Below are positions 7,812-16,957 of a DNA stretch of 64,000 nt, piece by piece. Position 1 is the stretch's first letter, and every line of letters begins with the position of its first letter. This stretch comes from Tenacibaculum aquimarinum (GTDB taxonomy: Bacteria > Bacteroidota > Bacteroidia > Flavobacteriales > Flavobacteriaceae), in the NCBI RefSeq assembly GCF_022478115.1, contig NZ_JAKGSC010000003.1:186001-250000 (forward strand), read 5' to 3'. A program made the translations under genes and the position numbers. Under the pieces are notes generated by a model that did no database searches, was not told where the DNA came from, and saw nothing but the letters and a program-made list of their open reading frames with translations.

Positions 7812-10325
7812 ATGGCAGATGGCGAAAAGTTGATTCCTATCAACATTGAAGAGCAAATGAAATCGGCTTACATTGATTATTCAATGTCGGTAATTGTATC
7901 GAGGGCTTTACCTGATGTGCGAGATGGTTTAAAACCTGTACACCGTAGAGTTTTATTTGGAATGCATGAGTTAGGAATTAAAGCAACTGGATCGTATAAA
8001 AAGTCAGCAAGAATTGTTGGTGAGGTTTTAGGTAAGTATCACCCGCATGGAGATACTTCTGTGTATGATTCTATGGTGCGTATGGCACAAAACTGGAGTG
8101 TTAGATACATGATGGTTGATGGTCAAGGAAACTTTGGTTCTGTAGATGGTGATTCACCAGCAGCAATGCGTTATACAGAGGTGCGTTTTCAAAAAATATC
8201 AGAAGATATGTTAGCTGATATTGAAAAAGATACTGTAGATCATCGTTTAAATTTTGATGATACTTTACAAGAGCCAACTGTATTACCAACTCGTATTCCT
8301 AATTTATTAGTAAATGGAGCTTCTGGTATTGCTGTAGGTATGGCAACAAATATGGCGCCACACAACTTAACTGAAGTTATTAATGGTACTGTTGCTTATA
8401 TCGAAAATAGAGATATTGAGATAGATGAGTTAATGCAGCATATTAAAGCACCAGATTTTCCTACTGGAGGAATTATTTATGGTTACGATGGTGTAAAAGA
8501 TGCTTTTCATACAGGTCGTGGACGTATTGTTATGCGTGCAAAAGCTGTAATAGAAGAGGTTAAGGGACGCGAATGTATCATTGTTACAGAAATTCCTTAT
8601 CAAGTTAATAAAGCAGAAATGATTAAAAAAACTGCTGAATTAGTAAATGATAAAAAAGTAGAAGGTATTTCTAATATTAGAGATGAATCTGATAGAAACG
8701 GTATGCGTATTGTGTACGTTTTAAAGCGTGATGCAATTCCTAATATTGTTTTAAATAAATTATTTAAATACACACAATTACAAACTTCTTTTAGTGTAAA
8801 TAATATTGCTTTGGTTAACGGAAGACCAGAACAATTAAACTTAAAGGAATTAATCCATTATTTTGTTGAACATAGACATGAAGTTGTTGTTCGTAGAACA
8901 GAATTTGAATTAAAGAAAGCTGAAGCAAGAGCACATATTTTAGAAGGATTAATTATAGCTTCTGATAATATTGATGAAGTAATTAAAATTATTAGAGCAT
9001 CTTCTAATGCAGATGAAGCAAGAGAAGCTTTAATAACTCGTTTTGAGTTGACTGAAATTCAAGCAAAGGCAATTGTAGAAATGCGTTTACGTCAGTTAAC
9101 TGGTCTAGAACAAGACAAGTTACGTGCGGAGTTTGACGCTATTATGATTACAATTACTGACTTAAAAGACATTTTAGCGAACGAGCCAAGACGTTATCAA
9201 ATAATTACCGATGAGTTGCTTAAAATCAAAGAAAAATATGGTGATGAGCGTAGATCTGTAATAGAATATGCTGGTGGAGACATGCGTATTGAAGATATGA
9301 TTCCTGATACAAAAGTAGTGGTAACTATTTCTAATGCAGGATATTTAAAACGTACAAATCTAGATGAATATAAAGTTCAGAATAGAGGAGGAAGAGGTCA
9401 AAAAGGAGCAACAACTAGAAATGAAGATTTCTTAGAGCACTTATTTGTTGGTACAAATCACCAATATATGATGTTCTTTACGCAGAAAGGTAAAGTATTC
9501 TGGATGCGAGTTTATGAAATTCCAGAAGGTGGTAAAAACACCAAAGGTAGAGCAATGCAAAACCTTATTAATATAGAACAAGATGATTCTGTAAAAGCCT
9601 TCCTTGTAACACAAGATTTAAAAGATGAAGATTACATAAATAGTCATTATGTAATTATGGCAACTAAAAAAGGTCAAGTAAAAAAGACTTCATTAGAGCA
9701 GTATTCTAGACCAAGAACAAATGGTATTAATGCTATTACCATTAAAGAAGGAGATGAGTTATTAGAAGCTAAATTAACAACTGGAGACAGTCAAGTAATG
9801 TTAGCGTTAAAGTCTGGTAAGTCAATCCGTTTTGAAGAAGCAAAAACTCGACCAATGGGAAGAACTGCTTCTGGTGTAAGAGGAATAACTTTACAACATG
9901 AAAATGATGAGGTAATTGGTATGGTAGCTGTAAATGATATGGATAGTAATATTCTTGTTGTTTCAGAAAAAGGATACGGAAAGCGTTCTAAATTAGAAGA
10001 TTATAGAGTTACAAATAGAGGTGGGAAAGGAGTTAAGACTTTAAATATTTCTGAAAAGACAGGAGAATTAGTTGCAATTAAAAATGTAGATGATTCAAAT
10101 GATTTAATGATTATTAACAAATCGGGACTTACAATTAGAATGGCTGTTGAAGATTTAAGAGTAATGGGACGTGCAACGCAAGGAGTTCGTTTAATTAATA
10201 TTAAAGATTCGGATAGTATTGCTGCTGTAGCTAAAGTTATGCATGAAGAGGAGGATGAAGATGAAAATTTAGAAGACTCAGAAGATGGCACGGAAATTGA
10301 AAACAACACAGAAGAACAAGAATAA
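7812..10325 (+). CDS. gyrA: DNA gyrase subunit A
   Basis: Breakage-reunion subunit of the type II topoisomerase that adds negative supercoils. The 837 residues begin [10 protein letters not shown]. The active-site tyrosine is Tyr121 in AAMRYTE. The quinolone-determining segment reads [12 protein letters not shown], with Thr82 and Asp86 at the positions of E. coli Ser83 and Asp87; Thr there is, as I recall, a wild-type state in flavobacteria. The C-terminal wrapping domain has a GyrA-box-like segment NRGGRGQKG and a second NRGGKGVKT. The tail after about residue 810 is almost entirely acidic. A TPR gene follows 17 bp downstream and may be co-transcribed. Confidence 0.97.
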   Translation: MADGEKLIPINIEEQMKSAYIDYSMSVIVSRALPDVRDGLKPVHRRVLFGMHELGIKATGSYKKSARIVGEVLGKYHPHGDTSVYDSMVRMAQNWSVRYMMVDGQGNFGSVDGDSPAAMRYTEVRFQKISEDMLADIEKDTVDHRLNFDDTLQEPTVLPTRIPNLLVNGASGIAVGMATNMAPHNLTEVINGTVAYIENRDIEIDELMQHIKAPDFPTGGIIYGYDGVKDAFHTGRGRIVMRAKAVIEEVKGRECIIVTEIPYQVNKAEMIKKTAELVNDKKVEGISNIRDESDRNGMRIVYVLKRDAIPNIVLNKLFKYTQLQTSFSVNNIALVNGRPEQLNLKELIHYFVEHRHEVVVRRTEFELKKAEARAHILEGLIIASDNIDEVIKIIRASSNADEAREALITRFELTEIQAKAIVEMRLRQLTGLEQDKLRAEFDAIMITITDLKDILANEPRRYQIITDELLKIKEKYGDERRSVIEYAGGDMRIEDMIPDTKVVVTISNAGYLKRTNLDEYKVQNRGGRGQKGATTRNEDFLEHLFVGTNHQYMMFFTQKGKVFWMRVYEIPEGGKNTKGRAMQNLINIEQDDSVKAFLVTQDLKDEDYINSHYVIMATKKGQVKKTSLEQYSRPRTNGINAITIKEGDELLEAKLTTGDSQVMLALKSGKSIRFEEAKTRPMGRTASGVRGITLQHENDEVIGMVAVNDMDSNILVVSEKGYGKRSKLEDYRVTNRGGKGVKTLNISEKTGELVAIKNVDDSNDLMIINKSGLTIRMAVEDLRVMGRATQGVRLINIKDSDSIAAVAKVMHEEEDEDENLEDSEDGTEIENNTEEQE

Positions 10326-10342
10326 ATTTAATACACATTAAA

Positions 10343-11587
10343 ATGAAAAAACAAATATTAGCACTTACATTAGGATTAATGACTGTTGGTGCAATGGCTC
10401 AAAAAAATGAATTAAAAGCAGCAGAAAAAGCTATTAAAAAGAATGACTTTTCAACTGCTGTGACTGCTGTAACTGCAGCAGAAGCTTTAATGAGTAATAT
10501 GGATGCAAAATCTAAAGCTAAATTTTACTTTTTAAAAGGGAAAGCTTTTGCAGGAAAGAAAGATTATAAAAACGCAGCAGATGCTTTTAATAATTTAATG
10601 AAGCACGAGAAAGCTACAGGTAAAGCTAGATATACTAAAGAGGCAGCACCAATGTTAGGTGTTTTAAAAGATGAAGTTCAACAAAAAGCATTTAGTTTCT
10701 ACGAAAGTAAAGATTATAAAGGTGCATCGGATACTTTTTATTTAAGATATTTACTTGAAGAAAAAGATACAATGTTTTTATCTAATTCAGCTCAATTAGC
10801 GCTACAAGGTAAAGACTATGATAATGCATTAAAATATTATTCAAAACTAAAAGATTTAGGATATACCGGAATAGAAACTCAATTCTTAGCTACTAATAAA
10901 GAGTCTGGAAAAGTTGAAAACTTAGGTTCTAAGCAGCAAAGAGATTTAATGGTGAAAACTGGAAAATATATAAAACCAGAAGATAAGAGAACTAAATCTA
11001 AAAAAGTAGATATTATAAAAAACATAGCATTAATATTAAAAGAACAAGGTAAAACAGATGAAGCAATTAATGCTTTTAAAGAAGCTAGAGCTTCAGATCC
11101 AGATGATATACAGCTTTTATTAGCAGAAGCTTATATGTACAATGATCTTAAGCAAATGGATAAGTTTTCTTCTTTGTTGAAAGAAGCTACAGAAAAAGAT
11201 CCTACTAACCCAGATTTGTATTTTAATATTGGTATTGTTAACTATAATGAGAAAAGAGGAGAAGAGGCTCAAAAGTATTTTTTAAAGGCTTTAGAACTTA
11301 AAACTGATTATCCAAAGGCTCATTTAATGTTAGCAACTTCTATGTTACAGAAAGATGATATAATCGTAAAGAAAATGAATGATTTACCTCCTTCTGATAT
11401 GGCAAGCTATACAAAACTTGAAAACGAGAGAAAAGTTTTATATACAGAAATTATACCAGTTTTAACAAAGGCAGATGAGTTAGAAAGAACAATTGATACA
11501 GTTAGATTGTTAATGAACTTACATGAGTCTCTAGAAAACGAAGCAAAAGCAAGTGAATTTAGAGCATTATACAAAGCAATGAAATAA
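10343..11587 (+). CDS. secreted TPR-repeat protein
   Basis: A 414-residue exported protein of unknown job. A signal peptide (MKKQILALTLGLMTVGAMAQ) is followed by a lysine- and alanine-rich helical protein with several tetratricopeptide repeats; the clearest are near residues 60-90, 150-170, 228-260 and 285-320 (NPDLYFNIGIVNYNEKRGEE). No lipobox or enzyme domain is seen. It lies 17 bp after gyrA and ends at a strong terminator. I recall a TPR protein in this position in other Flavobacteriia, but its function is not known to me. Confidence 0.85.
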   Translation: MKKQILALTLGLMTVGAMAQKNELKAAEKAIKKNDFSTAVTAVTAAEALMSNMDAKSKAKFYFLKGKAFAGKKDYKNAADAFNNLMKHEKATGKARYTKEAAPMLGVLKDEVQQKAFSFYESKDYKGASDTFYLRYLLEEKDTMFLSNSAQLALQGKDYDNALKYYSKLKDLGYTGIETQFLATNKESGKVENLGSKQQRDLMVKTGKYIKPEDKRTKSKKVDIIKNIALILKEQGKTDEAINAFKEARASDPDDIQLLLAEAYMYNDLKQMDKFSSLLKEATEKDPTNPDLYFNIGIVNYNEKRGEEAQKYFLKALELKTDYPKAHLMLATSMLQKDDIIVKKMNDLPPSDMASYTKLENERKVLYTEIIPVLTKADELERTIDTVRLLMNLHESLENEAKASEFRALYKAMK

Positions 11588-11608
11588 TAATAATTTCATA
11601 CTAATAAA

Positions 11609-11640
11609 AAAAACCGAAACGTAAGTTTCGGTTTTTTTTT
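11609..11640. terminator. intrinsic terminator after the gyrA-TPR genes
   Basis: Perfect stem AAACCGAAAC / GTTTCGGTTT (11611-11620 and 11625-11634) with a GTAA loop and a long T run. The A run on the left side lets it also act for the leftward NlpC/P60 gene. Confidence 0.9.
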
Positions 11641-11655
11641 ATGTTTAAAAACGGA

Positions 11656-12423
11656 TTAAATAATTCGTTTTATAACTCTTAGTTTATGTGTGTGTTTTTG
11701 AAACTCCGCATTATAAATACCGCTATGATCTAACGTGTCTATTCTAACTTTACCATGAGCGTGGATAATGTTATAGTCTTTCATAATAATACCAACATGC
11801 GTAATGTTGCCTTCCTCATTATCAAAAAAAGCTAAATCTCCAGGTTCACTTTCTTCAATAAAACTTAAAACTTCTCCATGTTTAGCTTGGTCTTTTGCAT
11901 CTCTTTGTAACTCATATCCACAGATTTTATAAACCATTTGCGTAAAACCAGAACAATCTATACCAAAAGGTGTTTTTCCGCCCCATAAATAGGGAGAGTT
12001 TAAAAATAAATAGGCCTTATTTACAATTTCAGATTTTGGTAATCTTTCAGAAAATACTTTTCCATCGTAAGAAAAAGGAGTGTTATTAATTTTAAAAGAA
12101 CCTCCATCATAAAAAGGCAAGCTTGAGCCAATTGGAATTGTGGTTAGACTGTTGTTTTTATCAACGATAAAATCAATTAGTTCACCTGAATAATGTTTTG
12201 GTGAGTTTGAAATCGAATGGTAATATTCTTCAGTGATTTCTTGATATTGTTTATTGTCAATAAAGCCTTCATAACCATCAAAATGTAATTTGATTTTACT
12301 CCATTTTTTATCCTTTTCAAGAACTTCAAAATGCTCGCCAAATAAAACTTGACTCACCATTTCCGAAGGATCTCTTGGCTCTAAACGAAGAGGAACAATA
12401 CTTAAATTACAAATTCCGAACAT
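11656..12423 (-). CDS. NlpC/P60 family peptidoglycan endopeptidase with SH3-like N-terminus
   Basis: Predicted cysteine peptidase cleaving wall peptides (family: gamma-D-Glu-diaminopimelate bonds). In the 255 residues, an SH3-like region spans about 1-60 and the NlpC/P60 domain about 130-255. The catalytic set is visible: Cys157 in GIDCSGF, His209 in ITHVGI and His221 in IIHAHG. No classical signal peptide is visible at the chosen start (MFGICNLSIV), so it may act in the cytoplasm on recycled muropeptides, like YkfC-type enzymes; this is inference. It follows the thiolase by 9 bp. Confidence 0.88.
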   Translation of the reverse strand: MFGICNLSIVPLRLEPRDPSEMVSQVLFGEHFEVLEKDKKWSKIKLHFDGYEGFIDNKQYQEITEEYYHSISNSPKHYSGELIDFIVDKNNSLTTIPIGSSLPFYDGGSFKINNTPFSYDGKVFSERLPKSEIVNKAYLFLNSPYLWGGKTPFGIDCSGFTQMVYKICGYELQRDAKDQAKHGEVLSFIEESEPGDLAFFDNEEGNITHVGIIMKDYNIIHAHGKVRIDTLDHSGIYNAEFQKHTHKLRVIKRII

Positions 12424-12432
12424 TAAAAAAAA

Positions 12433-13608
12433 TTAAATACGCTCTATTACCATTGCACTTGCGCCACCACCACCGTTGCAAATTCCGGCAGCACCAATTT
12501 TAGCATCATTTTGTTTTAAAATAGAAGTTAAAGCAATAATAATTCTTGCTCCAGAAACTCCTAATGGATGTCCTAAAGAAACAGCTCCACCATTTACGTT
12601 AACTGTATCTGCAGATAAACCTAAGATTTTCATGTTAGCTAAACCAACAACTGAAAATGCTTCGTTTAATTCAAAATAATCTACATCATCTATAGAAACA
12701 TTTGCTTTCGCTAATGCTTTTGGTAATGCTTTTGCAGGCGCAGTAGTAAACCATTTTGGCTCGTGTGCAGCATCTGCATATCCTTTAATTTTTGCAAGAG
12801 GTTTTATACCTAATTCTTTTGCTTTATCAGCAGACATTAAAACTAATGCAGCTCCACCATCATTAATTGTAGATGCGTTAGCAGCAGTTACGGTTCCCTC
12901 TTTTGTAAAAGCAGCACGTAAAGCAGGAATTTTCTCCATTTTTACAGCTTTATATTCTTCATCTTCAGCAAAAATAATTGCATCTCCACGTCTTTGTGGA
13001 ATTTCAACAGGTACAATTTCGTCAGCAAATTTACCATCTGCCCACGCTTTTGCAGAACGATTGTATGATTCAATAGCAAAAGCATCTTGATCTTCTCTTG
13101 AAAAGTTATATTCTGTAGCACATTCATCTGCACAAACTCCCATAGCAACTTGTTCGTATGCATCAACTAAACCGTCTTTTTGCATTCCGTCTTCCATTTT
13201 AATTGGACCAAATTTACTTCCTTTACGGGCGTGTTGATAATGCGGAATAGAACTCATGTTTTCCATACCACCAGCAACAACAATTTCGGCATCGCCTAAA
13301 GCAATTGTTTGTGCTGCTAACATAATCGATTTCATTCCAGAAGAACAAACTTTATTAACAGTTGTACAAGGAACTGTATCTGGAATTCCAGCAAAGATTG
13401 CTGCTTGACGCGCCGGAGCTTGTCCTAAACCTGCAGAAACAACATTTCCCATATAAACTTCTTCAACCATTTCTGGTTTTAAATTGATTTTATCTAAAGC
13501 GCCTTTTATAGCAATTGCACCTAATTTTGGAGCAGGTATTGAAGATAAACTTCCCATAAAACTACCAATTGGTGTACGAGCAACTGCGGCAATTACAACT
13601 TCTTTCAT
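12433..13608 (-). CDS. acetyl-CoA C-acetyltransferase (thiolase)
   Basis: Condenses or cleaves acetyl-CoA and acyl-CoA (thiolase II fold). The 391 residues show the acyl-accepting Cys88 in NKVCSSGMKS, the GGMENMSS segment, the His motif GHPLGVSGAR, and the C-terminal base CNGGGGASAM. This pattern fits biosynthetic-type acetyl-CoA acetyltransferases (AtoB/PhaA-like), though beta-oxidation thiolases look similar. It is first in a two-gene leftward unit with the NlpC/P60 hydrolase, an odd partner. A perfect 22-bp palindrome lies 48 bp upstream of its start. Confidence 0.92.
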   Translation of the reverse strand: MKEVVIAAVARTPIGSFMGSLSSIPAPKLGAIAIKGALDKINLKPEMVEEVYMGNVVSAGLGQAPARQAAIFAGIPDTVPCTTVNKVCSSGMKSIMLAAQTIALGDAEIVVAGGMENMSSIPHYQHARKGSKFGPIKMEDGMQKDGLVDAYEQVAMGVCADECATEYNFSREDQDAFAIESYNRSAKAWADGKFADEIVPVEIPQRRGDAIIFAEDEEYKAVKMEKIPALRAAFTKEGTVTAANASTINDGGAALVLMSADKAKELGIKPLAKIKGYADAAHEPKWFTTAPAKALPKALAKANVSIDDVDYFELNEAFSVVGLANMKILGLSADTVNVNGGAVSLGHPLGVSGARIIIALTSILKQNDAKIGAAGICNGGGGASAMVIERI

Positions 13609-13655
13609 ATCTATATCGATTTGTTTGTGTTTATTTTTGTCTTGCGAAAATACTC

Positions 13656-13677
13656 ATTTTATTGCAGGCAATAAAAT
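13656..13677. promoter_or_regulatory. perfect palindrome in the thiolase/pgpH divergent region
   Basis: ATTTTATTGC-AG-GCAATAAAAT: two perfect 10-bp arms around a 2-bp centre, 48 bp before the thiolase start and 40 bp before the pgpH start. There is no T run or adequate loop for a terminator, so a dimeric repressor operator is the more likely reading. Confidence 0.55.
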
Positions 13678-13716
13678 AATTCCAAAAGGTTATATTTACA
13701 TATTCAAATAAGGAAA

Positions 13717-15780
13717 ATGAATAATTTTATTAATAAGATTTATAAAAATAACACTATTGTATATAAAGTGTTGTTGTTTTTAATTACTGCAGTTGCTATT
13801 GTTTACCTATTTCCAAAAGGAGGGCAGTTTAAATACAATTTTAACAATGGTAAATTATGGCAGTATGATAATTTGTACGCGCCATTTGATTTTGCTATTC
13901 AAAAAACCAATGAAGAGCTTATTGCAGAAAAAGCTTCGATAGGGAATACTGCAAAAAAATATTTTAAATACAATTTACAAACTCCTAAAGATGTAAAAAC
14001 AGTTTTCGAAATTAAAATAAATGCGTTAACCGAAAGCGATTCTTTATCTGAATATGAAATTAAAGATTTATACAAAAAAGGAAATTTAATAATTGATAAA
14101 GTTTACAAAACTGGTTTTTTAGAAAATTCTAGTCAAGATAAAATAAATAACGCAACAGAAATTGTAGAGCTTAGAAAAGGAAATGAAGTAGAAGAGGTGT
14201 CTTTTCAGAAAATATTAGGATCTAAAGATGTTTTTAAAATTATTACTGAAAATATAGGAAGTCAGCCTTTTTCTTTTGGTGAAAATGAAGTTTTGACCAT
14301 ACTTTCTGAAGTGTTAAAACCGAATGTCTCTTTTGATGAGAATTACACGCAAAAATCTTTGAATGAATCTCTTAGTAATCTTTCTTACACAAAGGGGAAA
14401 GTTTCTAATGGAGAACTAATAATTTTAAAAGGAGATATTGTTGAAGGTAAAAAGTTAAATATATTAAATTCTTTAAAAAGCGAATCTGAATCTAAAATTT
14501 GGACAGAATCTAATTATAATTGGATTGTTTTTGGCTACGCAATTTTAGTGTCTTTGGCTTTGTTAATGCTATTGCTTTTTTTACGAAAATACCGACCAGA
14601 AATATTTGAAAACAACAATAAAGTAACCTTTATATTTTTCAATGTATTCTTAATGATTTTAGTACAAACGTTGGTTATTAAATATAATTCAGATTATTTA
14701 TACGTTGTTCCTTTAAGTATTTTACCAATTGTTTTAAAAGCGTTTTTTGATGCGCGTTTAGGATTATTTACACACGTATTAACTGTGTTGCTTTTAGGTT
14801 TTATTGTGCCAAACAGTTTCGAGTTTATTTACTTGCATATTATTGCTGGTATGGTAACTATTTTAACGGTTTCTGAATTATATAAAAGAGCAAGTTTATT
14901 TATTTCAATAGGGCAGATTACATTGATTTATATGATTACGTATTTTGCTTTTTCAATTCTTAAAGAAGGAAATGCAAGTCAGATTAATTGGGATTACTTC
15001 TTACTATTTTCAGCAAACGGATTATTATCTTTCTTAGCGGTTTTCTTTATTTATTTTTATGAGAAAGTCTTCGGATTAGTTTCGGATGTAACCTTGTTAG
15101 AGCTTTCTAATACTAATTCTAAACTTTTAAGAGAGTTGAATGAAAAAGCACCAGGAACTTTTCAGCATTCAATGCAGGTAGCTAATTTAGCGGAAGCAGC
15201 AGCCAATGAAATAGGAGCAAACTCAATGTTGGTTAGAACTGGAGCTTTGTACCATGATATTGGAAAAATGGTAAACCCACAATATTTTATAGAAAATCAA
15301 GCAACAGGCGTAAACCCACACAACGATTTATCTGCGCAAGATAGTGCGCATATAATTTTAAATCATGTTATAAACGGAATTGAATTAGCCAAGAAAAATA
15401 AACTACCGGATAGAATAATAGATTTTATAAGAACACACCATGGAACTAGTTTGGTGTATTATTTTTATAAGAAAGAACAAGACGCAAATCCAGATATTGA
15501 CGTAAATATTAAGAAATTTATGTATCAAGGTCCAATTCCGTTCTCAAAAGAGACTGCAATTTTAATGATTTGTGATGCTGCAGAAGCAGCTTCTAAAAGC
15601 TTAAAAAATCCAACTTCAAACTCAATTGACGAGTTAATTAATAAGATTGTTGAAAAGCAAAAAGCTGATAATCAGTTTGTAAATTCAGATATTACTTTTA
15701 GAGAAATAGAAACAATTAAAAAAGTTGTAAAAAAGAAGTTGATGAATATTTACCACTTGCGTGTAGAATATCCAGAATAA
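13717..15780 (+). CDS. pgpH: PgpH-type 7TM-HD cyclic dinucleotide phosphodiesterase
   Basis: Membrane phosphohydrolase of the 7TMR-HD family; the characterised homologue PgpH degrades cyclic di-AMP. The 687 residues comprise an N-terminal membrane helix (about 17-35), an extracytoplasmic 7TMR-HDED region to about 265, a bundle of membrane helices (about 268-455) and a cytoplasmic HD domain with TFQHSMQVANLAE, GALYHDIGKM and HHGTSLVYYF supplying metal-binding His/Asp residues. Length and domain order match the family. Cyclic di-AMP as substrate is inferred. The gene is followed directly by the tRNA cluster. Confidence 0.88.
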   Translation: MNNFINKIYKNNTIVYKVLLFLITAVAIVYLFPKGGQFKYNFNNGKLWQYDNLYAPFDFAIQKTNEELIAEKASIGNTAKKYFKYNLQTPKDVKTVFEIKINALTESDSLSEYEIKDLYKKGNLIIDKVYKTGFLENSSQDKINNATEIVELRKGNEVEEVSFQKILGSKDVFKIITENIGSQPFSFGENEVLTILSEVLKPNVSFDENYTQKSLNESLSNLSYTKGKVSNGELIILKGDIVEGKKLNILNSLKSESESKIWTESNYNWIVFGYAILVSLALLMLLLFLRKYRPEIFENNNKVTFIFFNVFLMILVQTLVIKYNSDYLYVVPLSILPIVLKAFFDARLGLFTHVLTVLLLGFIVPNSFEFIYLHIIAGMVTILTVSELYKRASLFISIGQITLIYMITYFAFSILKEGNASQINWDYFLLFSANGLLSFLAVFFIYFYEKVFGLVSDVTLLELSNTNSKLLRELNEKAPGTFQHSMQVANLAEAAANEIGANSMLVRTGALYHDIGKMVNPQYFIENQATGVNPHNDLSAQDSAHIILNHVINGIELAKKNKLPDRIIDFIRTHHGTSLVYYFYKKEQDANPDIDVNIKKFMYQGPIPFSKETAILMICDAAEAASKSLKNPTSNSIDELINKIVEKQKADNQFVNSDITFREIETIKKVVKKKLMNIYHLRVEYPE

Positions 15781-15802
15781 CATAAAAATTTTTAAAAAAA
15801 AA

Positions 15803-15834
15803 GTTGCGATATTGTAATTGTAAATGTACATTTG
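15803..15834 (+). promoter_or_regulatory. promoter of the tRNA cluster
   Basis: GTTG (15803-15806), a 20-nt spacer, and TACATTTG (15827-15834), an exact -7 match to the Bacteroidetes consensus. It lies 50 bp before tRNA-Ser with no gene in between. Confidence 0.62.
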
Positions 15835-15883
15835 CACTCGCAATTTTTGTTTCATGCTTTTTATAAAGTTTGAAATGTCCAAA

Positions 15884-15967
15884 GGAGAGGTGGCAGAGTG
15901 GTAATGCAGCAGATTGCTAATCTGTCGACGGGAAACTGTCGCCAGGGTTCGAGTCCCTGTCTCTCCG
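15884..15967 (+). tRNA. tRNA-Ser(GCT)
   Basis: Acceptor arms GGAGAGG and TCTCTCC pair with one G-U; the anticodon loop TTGCTAA gives GCT; a variable arm (GACGGGAAACTGTC) marks a class II tRNA; T-arm CAGGG-TTCGAGT-CCCTG. Discriminator G; CCA is not encoded. Confidence 0.96.
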
Positions 15968-15981
15968 CTAAAAATTGCACT

Positions 15982-16056
15982 CGGGGTGTAGCGTAGCCCG
16001 GTCATCGCGCCTCGTTTGGGACGAGGAGGTCGCAGGTTCGAATCCTGCCACCCCGA
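15982..16056 (+). tRNA. tRNA-Pro(TGG)
   Basis: Acceptor CGGGGTG with CACCCCG, anticodon stem CCTCG/CGAGG around loop TTTGGGA (anticodon TGG), T-arm GCAGG-TTCGAAT-CCTGC. Second gene of the cluster, 14 bp after tRNA-Ser. CCA is not encoded. Confidence 0.96.
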
Positions 16057-16086
16057 CACAGTTGGTCGTAACAACTCAAAAATTAC

Positions 16087-16160
16087 GGGCTCTTAGCTCA
16101 GCTGGATAGAGCACCTCCCTTCTAAGGAGGCGGTCGAAGGTTCGAATCCTTCAGGGCTCA
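16087..16160 (+). tRNA. tRNA-Arg(TCT)
   Basis: Acceptor GGGCTCT pairs with AGGGCTC using G-U wobbles; anticodon stem CCTCC/GGAGG around loop CTTCTAA (anticodon TCT); T-arm GAAGG-TTCGAAT-CCTTC. Last gene of the cluster, followed at once by a terminator. Confidence 0.96.
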
Positions 16161-16163
16161 CTT

Positions 16164-16196
16164 AAAGCTTCACAGAAATGTGAGGCTTTTTTGTTT
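16164..16196 (+). terminator. terminator of the tRNA cluster
   Basis: AAAGCTTCACA / TGTGAGGCTTT stem (one wobble) with a GAAA loop, followed by a T-rich run, 3 bp after tRNA-Arg. Confidence 0.85.
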
Positions 16197-16234
16197 TTAA
16201 AAAGGTAGTTTAGTGTTCCTTATTAATTTCTTTT

Positions 16235-16897
16235 ATGAATCCGAAAAAAATAAAAAAGCCTTGGCCAACCAAAAAGGCAATGGAACAGGTTTATGAAATG
16301 AATCTTTGGGGAACCAACAATACCCATTTTTATTCTGGTGAAGGTTCTCATCTTCCGGAAATAGTAAATCCTTATGTTAAGGTTTTAATTGCGTTTCTAA
16401 CTTCTTTTAAAGAACCTATTACTGTTTGTGACTTTGGTTGTGGCGATTTTAATATAGGCAAACAATTAGTTGAATATACCAGCAAATACATTGCGGTAGA
16501 TATTGTTGAAGATTTAATTCAGTTTAACAAGGAACATTTTAAACAACCTAATTTAGAATTCCATTCTTTAGACATAGCAAAAGATAACTTGCCAGTTGGA
16601 GATTGTGCCATAATAAGACAAGTATTACAGCATTTGTCCAACGAGGAAATTAAAAGTATTGTGCCAAAATTAAGTGCCTTTAAATATGTTATTTTAACAG
16701 AACACTTACCTGAAGGAAATTTTATACCCAACGTAGATATTATTTCTGGACAAGGAATTCGATTAAAAAAACAAAGTGGCGTAAATTTACTTGAACCTCC
16801 TTTTTATTTAAAATTAAAAGAAGAAACTCAATTATTGTCTATTAAATTGAAGCAAGGGAAAGGTGATGTTGTTACAACATTGTATCGACTGTTTTAA
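16235..16897 (+). CDS. class I SAM-dependent methyltransferase of unknown substrate
   Basis: A 220-residue protein with a Rossmann-type methyltransferase core: motif I VCDFGCGDFNIG near residue 70, an acidic residue after strand 2 (IAVDIVEDL), and motif around CAIIRQVLQHLSNEEI. The N-terminus (KKIKKPWPTKKAMEQVYEMNLWG) is basic. Substrate not recognisable. It is a single-gene unit between the tRNA terminator and the terminator shared with secA. Confidence 0.75.
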   Translation: MNPKKIKKPWPTKKAMEQVYEMNLWGTNNTHFYSGEGSHLPEIVNPYVKVLIAFLTSFKEPITVCDFGCGDFNIGKQLVEYTSKYIAVDIVEDLIQFNKEHFKQPNLEFHSLDIAKDNLPVGDCAIIRQVLQHLSNEEIKSIVPKLSAFKYVILTEHLPEGNFIPNVDIISGQGIRLKKQSGVNLLEPPFYLKLKEETQLLSIKLKQGKGDVVTTLYRLF

Positions 16898-16905
16898 TAT
16901 ATTCA

Positions 16906-16940
16906 AAAAAAACTCGAAGCAAACGCTTCGAGTTTTTTAA
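16906..16940. terminator. bidirectional terminator between methyltransferase and secA
   Basis: Stem AACTCGAAGC / GCTTCGAGTT (16911-16920, 16925-16934), loop AAAC, with an A run before and a T run after; suits both converging genes. Confidence 0.9.
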
Positions 16941-16957
16941 TTTATGTTAAAAAGTGT

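Noticed and set aside
15685-16074. Leftward 129-codon open frame across the end of pgpH and two tRNA genes
   Set aside because: It is antisense to tRNA-Ser and tRNA-Pro, whose cloverleafs are complete; the translation is composed of tRNA complement.
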